6,183 nt of DNA from positions 240-6,422 of the forward strand of contig DBCY01000087.1 in NCBI GenBank assembly GCA_002293295.1. Direction: 5' to 3'. The translations under genes and the position numbers were made by a program. The notes below the pieces were generated by a model. The model had not been told where the DNA came from, did not search any database, and saw only the letters and a list, made by a program, of their open reading frames with translations. Positions 1 through 6,166 of the stretch are shown here, one piece after another; position 1 is the stretch's first letter; every line of letters begins with the position of its first letter. This stretch comes from Ruminococcus sp. UBA946 (GTDB lineage Bacteria > Bacillota > Clostridia > Oscillospirales > Ruminococcaceae).

Positions 1-13
1 GCGATACCGCCAT

Positions 14-41
14 TGTTAATTGTTAATTGTTAATTATTAAT
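14..41. repeat. Tandem 7-base repeat, four units
   Basis: Three exact copies of TGTTAAT lie end to end at 14-20, 21-27 and 28-34, followed by a one-mismatch copy TATTAAT at 35-41. The array sits directly upstream of the first operon and its last base runs into a TTGACA hexamer. A looser 12-base repeat with 14-base period follows (CTAGCTACTATT at 54-65, CTAACTACTAAT at 68-79, 10 of 12 identical). Simple AT-rich arrays like this can be the edge of a dispersed intergenic element, but one copy in one window cannot show that. The repeat itself is certain; any function is not. Confidence 0.8.
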
Positions 42-67
42 TGACACATGGTACTAGCTACTATTCT
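41..67 (+). promoter_or_regulatory. Candidate sigma-A promoter of the MoxR operon
   Basis: A perfect -35 hexamer TTGACA lies at 41-46. The best -10 candidate nearby is TATTCT at 62-67, matching four of six consensus bases, but the spacer is only 15 bases, shorter than the preferred 17. The element is upstream of the first gene and just after the tandem repeat, so the position suits an operon promoter. The -35 match is clear and the -10 is weak, so transcription may start elsewhere, including upstream of the window. Confidence 0.35.
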
Positions 68-96
68 CTAACTACTAATAGGAGATAATAATAAGA

Positions 97-1053
97 ATGA
101 CCGAACAGACGCTGAGAAATCAAATCCTGCCTATGGCAACGGAAATAATAGGCGAGGTTAAAAAAGTTATTATCGGCAAGGACGATATTATAATAAAGAC
201 CCTGCTTGCAATTATTTCAAGGGGGCATATCTTGCTTGACGATATTCCCGGGGTAGGGAAAACCACTCTGGCTCTCGCATTTTCAAAATCGATGTCGCTT
301 GATTATAAGAGAATGCAGTTCACCCCCGACGTCCTGCCCGCCGACGTCACCGGTTTCAGCGTCTATAACAAGCAGAGCGGTCAGTTTGAATACAAGGAGG
401 GGGCGGCGGTATGCAGCCTTTTCCTTGCCGACGAAATCAACCGCACCTCAAGCAAAACCCAGAGCGCGCTTTTGGAAGTCATGGAGGAGGGGGCGGTTAC
501 CGTTGACGGCGTGACAAGGACGCTCCCTAAGCCTTATATTGTTATCGCCACCCAGAACCCCATCGGTTCAATCGGGACGCAGATGCTCCCCGAATCTCAG
601 CTTGACCGCTTCATAGTCAGACTTTCAATGGGATACCCCGACCTTGACAGCGAAATTCAAATCCTGAAATCAAAGGAAAACGCCAGTCCCATGTCGGGAA
701 TAAAAACCGTCGTAAACAACAGGGATATTATTATTATGCAGAACGCCGCCGATAATGTCTTTACCGATGATAAGATATACCGTTATATAGCCGAGCTTGC
801 CGGGGCAACGAGGAACTGTCCCCAGCTCAAGCTGGGAATAAGCCCCAGGGGAACCGTGGCTGTATGCTCAATATCAAAAGCCGCGGCTCTCTTAAGGGGA
901 AGGAACTATGTTATTCCCGACGATGTCAGGTATATTCTCGGTGACGTCGCCGAACACAGAATCCTTCTGACGGCAAAGGCTAAAGCCGCCGGTCTGGATT
1001 CAAAAATTATTATAAAGGATATATGCGCCAGAACACCGGCGCCTAAAATATGA
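97..1053 (+). CDS. MoxR-family AAA+ ATPase
   Basis: A 318-residue cytoplasmic ATPase of the MoxR family (homolog of B. subtilis YeaC). The family is thought to act as chaperone-like remodelers, often paired with VWA-type partner proteins. The AAA+ core is intact: Walker A PGVGKT at residues 51-56, Walker B LFLADEINR at 108-116 (Asp112, Glu113), sensor 1 IATQNP at 150-155, the arginine-finger segment ESQLDRF at 166-172 and sensor 2 GISPRG at 247-252. Roughly 265-318 is the C-terminal helical lid. Length is normal for the family. The ATG at 97 is chosen because AGGAG lies at 80-84; the 12-base spacing is long, but the next in-frame ATG (133) has no ribosome binding site and would trim the expected N-terminal helix. 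The stop is one base before the DUF58 start, so the two are almost certainly co-translated. Family assignment is very secure; the substrate is unknown. Confidence 0.96.
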   Translation: MTEQTLRNQILPMATEIIGEVKKVIIGKDDIIIKTLLAIISRGHILLDDIPGVGKTTLALAFSKSMSLDYKRMQFTPDVLPADVTGFSVYNKQSGQFEYKEGAAVCSLFLADEINRTSSKTQSALLEVMEEGAVTVDGVTRTLPKPYIVIATQNPIGSIGTQMLPESQLDRFIVRLSMGYPDLDSEIQILKSKENASPMSGIKTVVNNRDIIIMQNAADNVFTDDKIYRYIAELAGATRNCPQLKLGISPRGTVAVCSISKAAALLRGRNYVIPDDVRYILGDVAEHRILLTAKAKAAGLDSKIIIKDICARTPAPKI

Positions 1054-1054
1054 T

Positions 1055-2218
1055 ATGAAAGTTTTTTATGCCGTCCTGCTGACAGCCGCGGCAGTCTTTT
1101 ATGTGTTATATCAGGATAACCTTTCTTTTTTACTGCTGCTTACCCTCATTATTTTCCCGTTTATACTGCTTTTCTGCCTTATTATAAACATAGTATTCAT
1201 GAAGGTTAAGGTTACCGCCGACAGCGATACTACAGAACACGGAAAACCCGTAAAGCTCCGTATCCGTATAATGAACAAATCGTTTTTCCCCGTTTCATGC
1301 TGCAATATTATTATGAAATATACCGACCTGGATAAAAAAATACAGAAATTCTTTACTGAAATCCCGCTCCCTGCGCGTTCCTCGGAAAGCGTTATTTTCA
1401 GCATTAAGGCTGAGCACTGCGGGGTAATCGATTGCTCTGTGGATAAAGTAATTATCAGCGATTTAATAGGGCTGCTTACAATTCCTAAAAGAGTGGGGTT
1501 TTGTAAAACTATACCCGTTCTTCCGGTATGCTATCCTTTTGAAGCCCCGGTCGTTAATAATATGAATACCGATGATGAAAGCGGCGTTTTTTCGGAACAC
1601 AAACCGGGCGACAATCCTTCCGAAGTACATGATTTAAGGGATTACCGGGAAGGCGACAGCCAGAACAGGATTCACTGGAAATTAAGCAGCCGTTATGACG
1701 GATTAATTGTAAGGGAGCTTTCCGAACCGGTAAGCGGAAGCGTGCTTTTAATCCCCGATTTGTTCTCATGCGCCGATAAGAAGCAAACGGACGATGTTCT
1801 TGACCTGTATGCCACAATATCGGGATTTTTGTCTGAAAAACGGCTGAAGCATTCAGTAATAGCCTATGATGATAACGGGATTACGCTCAAAAATATATCC
1901 TCCCCTGCCGATTCAGTTTCCCTTCTTCAGCGGCAGGTCAGGTCAATAAACGCTGAAAAGCCCTCTCCCGACGCTTGGACCGACGCTTTGAACGAGCTTC
2001 CCGCCTTTACTAAATATACCCATATAATATGCTTTGTTTCGGGCATAAGAGCCGATGTTCTGTATGAAATTGAAATGATGGGAATCGCCGAAAGAATCAG
2101 CGTAATTTGTCTGGGATGCGCGAAAGGCGATGAAATTGAATCAAAGCTGTCCGAAATTGTTTTTTATAATACCTCGGTTGAAAGCTTTTATGAAGACCTG
2201 AGATTTTTTACCGTATAA
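1055..2218 (+). CDS. DUF58 membrane-anchored protein (MoxR partner)
   Basis: A 387-residue protein of the DUF58 family (homolog of B. subtilis YeaD). Two hydrophobic helices at about 2-18 and 23-47 anchor the N-terminus. Residues about 50-150 look like a beta-rich domain. The DUF58 signature spans about 184-213, with key residues Pro184, Gly185, Asp186, Asp196-Tyr-Arg, Gly200-Asp201 and the IHWKLSSR stretch at 206-213. The rest (about 225-387) resembles a VWA-like fold with strands VLLIPD (230-235), HSVIAYD (266-272) and HIICFVSG (323-330). The expected metal-site DxSxS is not present; the sequence reads PDLFSC at 234-239, so metal binding is doubtful. The start lies one base after the MoxR stop and no good Shine-Dalgarno precedes it, which suggests translation by re-initiation. 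Inferred role: adaptor or partner of the MoxR ATPase at the membrane. The biochemical function of DUF58 proteins is not established. Confidence 0.93.
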   Translation: MKVFYAVLLTAAAVFYVLYQDNLSFLLLLTLIIFPFILLFCLIINIVFMKVKVTADSDTTEHGKPVKLRIRIMNKSFFPVSCCNIIMKYTDLDKKIQKFFTEIPLPARSSESVIFSIKAEHCGVIDCSVDKVIISDLIGLLTIPKRVGFCKTIPVLPVCYPFEAPVVNNMNTDDESGVFSEHKPGDNPSEVHDLRDYREGDSQNRIHWKLSSRYDGLIVRELSEPVSGSVLLIPDLFSCADKKQTDDVLDLYATISGFLSEKRLKHSVIAYDDNGITLKNISSPADSVSLLQRQVRSINAEKPSPDAWTDALNELPAFTKYTHIICFVSGIRADVLYEIEMMGIAERISVICLGCAKGDEIESKLSEIVFYNTSVESFYEDLRFFTV

Positions 2219-2256
2219 TTTTCATGTAACAATATAAATACCGAAAGGCTGCTGCA

Positions 2257-4881
2257 ATGAGTATTAATATATTCAAAAAGACTGCCCGTACCGGAAACCT
2301 TTCGGTTGAAGCAAGTCTTTATATTGACGAAAGAAAACGTCACGGGATCCTTACAGTATTAATATATCTGCTTTTGGTAACAGCGGGAGTTTACGGAACC
2401 ATATTCAGTTTTTTATCATGCGTAGAGGTTCCGGGCAGCGGTTTTGCGGCGGGGATATGCGTTATTACAGCATCTTTTTTCATGACATTTGTTTTCAGTA
2501 TGAAAAAGAAGCTTTTTACCGCCGCGCTAAGCATAACTCTGACGGTATATGCCGTCGTGCTTTTTTATTTACGCAGACAAATCTGCGCGGGATTTTTCAA
2601 TACTGCGAATATTTATCTTGCCAAGTCTGTCAGCAAATACAGAACACAAAGTTTTGTGGAGCTTATTTCATCCGAAAACGCCGCTGCGGATACTCAGATT
2701 TTTGTCCTCATGTTTATAATACTGCTGGCTCTGGTATTTGCATACGGAATTGTTTACCGGAACAATTTTTTCCCGGTGTTCCTTTTTTCGGCGCCGGTTC
2801 TGCTGCTCTGCCTTTATTACGGCTTTGTTCCCGATTATCCGGCTTTTATTTCGTTTATTGCCTGTTATGCCGGTATGATTGCCGTTAATATGAGCATGCC
2901 GTATACCCTGAACAGCAAGCCGTATAAAAAGGCTTCCGCCCAGTGCGGAATAATTGCTTTTGCCGTCATGCTTGCCTGCTTCCTTGCAGCTTTCCTTTAT
3001 GTAAGGCTGACCGGATACGAGCGTCCCGCAAGCGTTACCGAACTTAACAGCTCAATAAAAAACTATACAAGGAATGTCAGTATCGAGGAAGTTATTACCG
3101 ATTTAACTGCCATTAATCCCATCAGAATTGTAAAGACAGGCGCAATTGACCACGGCAGGCTTGGCAAGGACGGAAATATAACCTTCAATAACAAAACCGT
3201 TCTCCAGGTGAATATTCCAAAACCCAAAAATACATTTTATCTGAGGGGGTTTGTGGGTTCTGTATATGAAAGAGACCGGTGGGAGGATTTCCCTGCACAG
3301 AAAATCAGGGAATTGGAAAACATTTCAGCCGGATTCGATTCACCCGGCATTAACGTATTGCTTATGGACAGTTATAATCTGGAGGCAGTCAGAAGCGCCG
3401 ATATTTCCAAATACAGCTTTTCGGTGAAAAATATCGGAGCCTCCAGGGATTATCTTTATATGCCCTACAACCTTGTCCCTGAAAGCGTCGCCAGGTATGA
3501 AATCACAGATTATTCGCATTTCAGGGGAGGACAGCTGTTAATTAATTACTTGGGACAGTTTTACGACCCGTCTGATTTATACGGCTACAGCACAATCCTG
3601 ACGAATAAATGGACGTCTTCAAGCCCTGCGGTCGCTTCCGCCGAAGCTCTCTACAGACGGTTCGTTTACGATAATTATCTTATATTGCCTGACAGTTTTA
3701 AATCTGCCGATAAGGTTTTTACCGGCGAATATTATGACTTTATAGGCGCCGAAGAACCGGTGGGCGGCAAAACCTCCCTGACTGAAATGATTGTTTTCAG
3801 CCGTAAGCTGTATTTCATAAAAAAATGGCTCAGGGATAACTGCGAATACAGTTTAGCGGCAGGAAAGCTTCCTGACGGCAAGGATTTTGTCGATTATTTC
3901 ATTACCGAAAACCGTATGGGCTCTTGTTCTCATTTTGCCTCCGCCGCGGTTCTTCTTTGCCGTTACGCCGGAATTCCAGCCCGGTATGTCGAAGGGTATG
4001 TCATCAAACCCAATGATTTTTCTGAAAGCACACCGTTCGGAACGGCGCAGACCGTTAATGTCACCGACGCCGGGGGACACGCATGGGTTGAAATTTATAT
4101 CAGCGGTTACGGGTGGTATCCTATGGAATTTACATCAGGGTACGGTTTTACCCAGACGGCCGTAACCACCGCAGACGAGACCGAGGCTGAAACTGCCGCT
4201 TCCGGGGAAGATACCGGTTCTTCTGAAAGTAACATTACGGAAAGCGTTACCGGTTCGTCTGTCCAGACCGACGTTACCTCAGGCGAAGCGACGGAAAGCA
4301 TTACCGGAACACAGGCGTCATCCGCAGACGAAAACACTGATATGCCGGCTGTAACGGGTCCGGCTGACGGAACGGGGCAGAATACTGTGCAGGGGTCAGG
4401 TTTTAAAGCGGAAGAATATTCCCGAAGGAAAAAGACTTCTCCTCTTTCACCCCCTTTTAATACTTTTCTTATTATTGCGGGAGTTTTAATTCTTACGGTT
4501 TTGGGAATGCTTGCAAGGAGATTTTATATTATAAAAAAATTCCATATAAATGCAATTGATACAAAGGATATTGATAAAGCGGCAGGCGTTGTTTACGGCA
4601 GATTCAAGAAGCTTCTTAAGCTGCTCAGACTCCCCGGCATGAGTGATATGACCTATGCCGATTATGTTAAGGAATTGTCCGAAGCATCGCCATATATGTC
4701 GGACGGCACGGCTGAAGCTGTTATAAGGACAGCTCTCAAGGCATCGTTCGACGAACTCCCCTTAACCAGAGGGGAACTTAATGAAATGTATTATTCAGTG
4801 CTTAATATTATAAAAAGATACTACGGTAATTCAAATTTATTTAAGAAGCTTTATATCAGGTATTTTCTTTGCCTGATATAG
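2257..4881 (+). CDS. Polytopic transglutaminase-like protein (TgpA/YebA type, DUF4129 tail)
   Basis: An 874-residue membrane protein homologous to B. subtilis YebA and P. aeruginosa TgpA. About seven N-terminal helices are visible (31-52, 61-81, 86-105, 148-167, 172-190, 195-212, 231-250); lysine-rich loops at 83-85 and 222-225 support a cytoplasmic N-terminus. Residues about 252-733 would then be outside the cell. They contain a papain-fold transglutaminase core with nucleophile Cys557 in GSCSHF, His608 in GGHAWVE, and Glu624 in WYPMEFT where Asp is the textbook third residue. A Ser/Thr/Glu/Gly-rich linker (about 636-715) leads to an eighth helix (about 735-753) and a cytoplasmic DUF4129-like tail (about 770-855). 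The start has GAAAGG at 2243-2248, 8 bases upstream of ATG. It is 38 bases after the DUF58 stop and in the same operon. Whether it cross-links, cleaves or only binds envelope peptides or proteins is unknown. Confidence 0.93.
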   Translation: MSINIFKKTARTGNLSVEASLYIDERKRHGILTVLIYLLLVTAGVYGTIFSFLSCVEVPGSGFAAGICVITASFFMTFVFSMKKKLFTAALSITLTVYAVVLFYLRRQICAGFFNTANIYLAKSVSKYRTQSFVELISSENAAADTQIFVLMFIILLALVFAYGIVYRNNFFPVFLFSAPVLLLCLYYGFVPDYPAFISFIACYAGMIAVNMSMPYTLNSKPYKKASAQCGIIAFAVMLACFLAAFLYVRLTGYERPASVTELNSSIKNYTRNVSIEEVITDLTAINPIRIVKTGAIDHGRLGKDGNITFNNKTVLQVNIPKPKNTFYLRGFVGSVYERDRWEDFPAQKIRELENISAGFDSPGINVLLMDSYNLEAVRSADISKYSFSVKNIGASRDYLYMPYNLVPESVARYEITDYSHFRGGQLLINYLGQFYDPSDLYGYSTILTNKWTSSSPAVASAEALYRRFVYDNYLILPDSFKSADKVFTGEYYDFIGAEEPVGGKTSLTEMIVFSRKLYFIKKWLRDNCEYSLAAGKLPDGKDFVDYFITENRMGSCSHFASAAVLLCRYAGIPARYVEGYVIKPNDFSESTPFGTAQTVNVTDAGGHAWVEIYISGYGWYPMEFTSGYGFTQTAVTTADETEAETAASGEDTGSSESNITESVTGSSVQTDVTSGEATESITGTQASSADENTDMPAVTGPADGTGQNTVQGSGFKAEEYSRRKKTSPLSPPFNTFLIIAGVLILTVLGMLARRFYIIKKFHINAIDTKDIDKAAGVVYGRFKKLLKLLRLPGMSDMTYADYVKELSEASPYMSDGTAEAVIRTALKASFDELPLTRGELNEMYYSVLNIIKRYYGNSNLFKKLYIRYFLCLI
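4212..4307 (+). repeat. Short internal repeats in the transglutaminase linker
   Basis: Within the low-complexity linker of the transglutaminase gene, ACGGAAAGCGTTACCGG at 4237-4253 recurs at 4291-4307 with one mismatch, exactly 54 bases (18 codons) apart. TACCGGTTCTTCTG at 4212-4225 recurs at 4248-4261 with one mismatch, 36 bases (12 codons) apart. All offsets are multiples of three, so the frame is kept, and the protein shows the echo TESVTG (661-666) and TESITG (679-684). This is consistent with a linker that grew by in-frame duplication. Confidence 0.75.
4852..4880 (+). other. Inverted repeat enclosing the transglutaminase stop codon
   Basis: Arms TATATCAGG (4852-4860) and CCTGATATA (4872-4880) are perfect 9-base complements around an 11-base loop. 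The right arm contains the first two bases of the TAG stop (4879-4881). No T-run follows, so this is not a standard rho-independent terminator. As an RNA hairpin it could protect the 3' end of the operon mRNA or slow transcription before tgt. It could also be chance or a coding constraint on the last ten codons. Confidence 0.5.
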
Positions 4882-4905
4882 CAGGTTAAGTTATAAACAA
4901 ATTAC

Positions 4906-4933
4906 TTAACGCAATATATAATACTAGTATAAA
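4906..4933 (+). promoter_or_regulatory. Candidate tgt promoter region
   Basis: The 68-base spacer before tgt is AT-rich and holds two possible -10 boxes: a perfect TATAAT at 4917-4922 (no good -35 at the right distance) and TATAAA at 4928-4933, which has TTAACG at 4906-4911 as a four-of-six -35 with a 16-base spacer. A 10-base palindrome ATACTAGTAT (4921-4930) overlaps both -10 candidates and could be an operator or simply reflect AT-rich sequence. The inverted pair GTTAAG (4885-4890) and CTTAAC (4905-4910) lies just upstream. This supports separate transcription of tgt, though read-through from the operon is also possible. Confidence 0.45.
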
Positions 4934-4949
4934 ATACAGGGAGAAAATA

Positions 4950-6080
4950 ATGTACACGCTGCTAAAAAAAGAAAACAAAGCAAGGAGAGGGCAGTTTGAA
5001 ACAGTCCACGGGACGTTCCAGACGCCCTGTTTCATGAATGTCGGTACTTCCGCCGCTATTAAAGGCGGGATTTCGTCAGTTGATTTAGTTGATTTGAAAT
5101 GTCAGGTTGAGCTGTGCAATACATACCACCTTCATGTGAGACCGTCGGACAGGGTTATAAAGGAAATGGGCGGACTTCATAAGTTCATGAACTGGAAAAA
5201 GCCGATTCTGACAGACAGCGGCGGATTTCAGGTATTCTCGCTTGCAAAGCTCCGCAGAATTAAGGAGGAGGGGGTTTATTTCAATTCACATGTTGACGGA
5301 CGCAGGATTTTTATGGGACCGGAGGAAAGTATGCAAATCCAGTCAAACCTTGCCTCAACAATAGCAATGGCATTTGACGAGTGCGTTGAGAATCCGGCGG
5401 CTTACGGCTATGCTGAAAAATCCTGCGAACGCACGACAAGATGGCTTTACAGGTGTAAGGATGAGCTTGAAAGGCTCAATTCCGTTCATGATACAATAAA
5501 TAAAAGACAAATGCTTTTCGGCATTAACCAGGGCAGTATATATGAAGAGCTTCGGATTAAACATATGGAGGAGATTGTTAAGCTTGACCTGGACGGTTAT
5601 GCGGTAGGAGGGCTTGCCGTAGGCGAACCGACTGAGGAAATGTACCGTATTATTGAAGCAGCCGAGCCATTTATGCCCGAAAATAAAATAAGGTACCTAA
5701 TGGGGGTAGGTACTCCTTCAAACCTGATTGAAGCCGTCGCAAGGGGGATAGACCTTTTCGACTGCGTTATGCCGAGCCGGAATGCCCGGCATGCTACCGT
5801 TTTCACATGGAGCGGCATTATGCATGCGACTAATAAATGCTATGAAACGGATGAAAAACCGCTTGATACCGAATGTGACTGTCCAGCCTGCCGGAATTTT
5901 TCGCGTTCCTATATAAGGCATCTTTTTAAAGCAAACGAACAGCTGGCCGGAAGGCTTTGCGTACAGCATAACCTGTATTTCTACAATTCGCTTATGGAAC
6001 GAATCAGGGATGAAATTGACAGCGGTAATTTCAACAAATTCAGGGAAAAGTATTCATTGCTTCTTTCCTCTAAATTATAG
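4950..6080 (+). CDS. tgt: Queuine/preQ1 tRNA-guanine transglycosylase
   Basis: This 376-residue cytosolic enzyme exchanges guanine 34 in the anticodon of GUN tRNAs (Asp, Asn, His, Tyr) for preQ1, the base-insertion step of queuosine synthesis. Aligned by eye to the Zymomonas mobilis enzyme, all key residues are present: Asp89 in TDSGGF (substrate base contact, Asp102 equivalent), Asp143 (Asp156), Gln194 (Gln203), Gly220-Gly221, nucleophile Asp271 in FDCVMP (Asp280), and zinc ligands Cys309, Cys311, Cys314 and His340. Cys145 and Val224 occupy the positions that mark bacterial, preQ1-using enzymes as opposed to eukaryotic queuine-using ones. Length is typical. The start is supported by AGGGAG at 4938-4943, 6 bases before ATG. 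The tRNA-contact motif reads PSRNARHA, with Ser and Ala where Thr and Gly are commoner. No queA, yajC or secD neighbour is in the window, so it appears separated from its usual companions, at least on this side. Confidence 0.97.
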   Translation: MYTLLKKENKARRGQFETVHGTFQTPCFMNVGTSAAIKGGISSVDLVDLKCQVELCNTYHLHVRPSDRVIKEMGGLHKFMNWKKPILTDSGGFQVFSLAKLRRIKEEGVYFNSHVDGRRIFMGPEESMQIQSNLASTIAMAFDECVENPAAYGYAEKSCERTTRWLYRCKDELERLNSVHDTINKRQMLFGINQGSIYEELRIKHMEEIVKLDLDGYAVGGLAVGEPTEEMYRIIEAAEPFMPENKIRYLMGVGTPSNLIEAVARGIDLFDCVMPSRNARHATVFTWSGIMHATNKCYETDEKPLDTECDCPACRNFSRSYIRHLFKANEQLAGRLCVQHNLYFYNSLMERIRDEIDSGNFNKFREKYSLLLSSKL

Positions 6081-6106
6081 TGCCTGTTCTTAATTAATGC
6101 GTACTG

Positions 6107-6133
6107 AACAATTACACATTTTGTGTAATTGTT
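6107..6133. repeat. Perfect inverted repeat after tgt (first)
   Basis: Arms AACAATTACACA (6107-6118) and TGTGTAATTGTT (6122-6133) are perfect 12-base complements with a 3-base loop TTT. The stem is AT-rich and is not followed by a T-run, so termination is not the obvious role. It starts 26 bases past the tgt stop and may be an mRNA 3'-end stabilizing hairpin or part of a dispersed palindromic repeat. Confidence 0.75.
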
Positions 6134-6136
6134 TCC

Positions 6137-6158
6137 GGAAACAGACATGTCTGTTTCC
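6137..6158. repeat. Perfect 22-base palindrome after tgt (second)
   Basis: Arms GGAAACAGACA (6137-6147) and TGTCTGTTTCC (6148-6158) are exact reverse complements with no spacer. In RNA it would fold as a 9-base-pair stem with a CATG loop. Bases 6131-6142 (GTTTCCGGAAAC) form a further 12-base palindrome overlapping it, and GTTTCC occurs at both 6131-6136 and 6153-6158. No T-run follows directly. It could be a protein-binding dyad, a transcript hairpin or a repeat-family member. Confidence 0.75.
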
Positions 6159-6166
6159 AGGTGCGA

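Noticed and set aside
394..506. Strong AAGGAGG (394-400) followed 10 bases later by an out-of-frame ATG at 411, about 31 codons
   Set aside because: The purine run encodes Lys-Glu-Gly in MoxR, and the short product is not protein-like. A similar purine-rich run occurs in tgt near 5264, so this looks like codon-driven chance.
299..514. 71-codon + strand reading frame inside the MoxR gene
   Set aside because: It lies wholly inside a gene with intact AAA+ motifs, and its Pro/Arg/Ser-rich product has no recognisable features. It is an out-of-frame shadow.
2418..2888. 156-codon + strand frame inside the transglutaminase gene
   Set aside because: It overlaps the membrane-helix region of a clear family member; its Cys/Phe/Arg-rich translation is the frame-shifted image of hydrophobic codons.
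4107..4337. 76-codon minus-strand frame opposite the linker
   Set aside because: The Val/Ser-rich translation is the antisense image of the low-complexity Thr/Ser/Glu linker, with no independent start signal that I can support.
4852..4910. Rho-independent terminator between the transglutaminase gene and tgt
   Set aside because: The hairpin at 4852-4880 has no T-run after it, and the second inverted pair (4885-4910) has only six-base AT-rich arms with a 14-base loop.
4882..4949. Possible preQ1 riboswitch upstream of tgt
   Set aside because: The spacer has an inverted pair GTTAAG/CTTAAC, but I see no C-rich loop plus A-rich tail pseudoknot arrangement typical of preQ1 class I, and the spacer is too small for larger classes.
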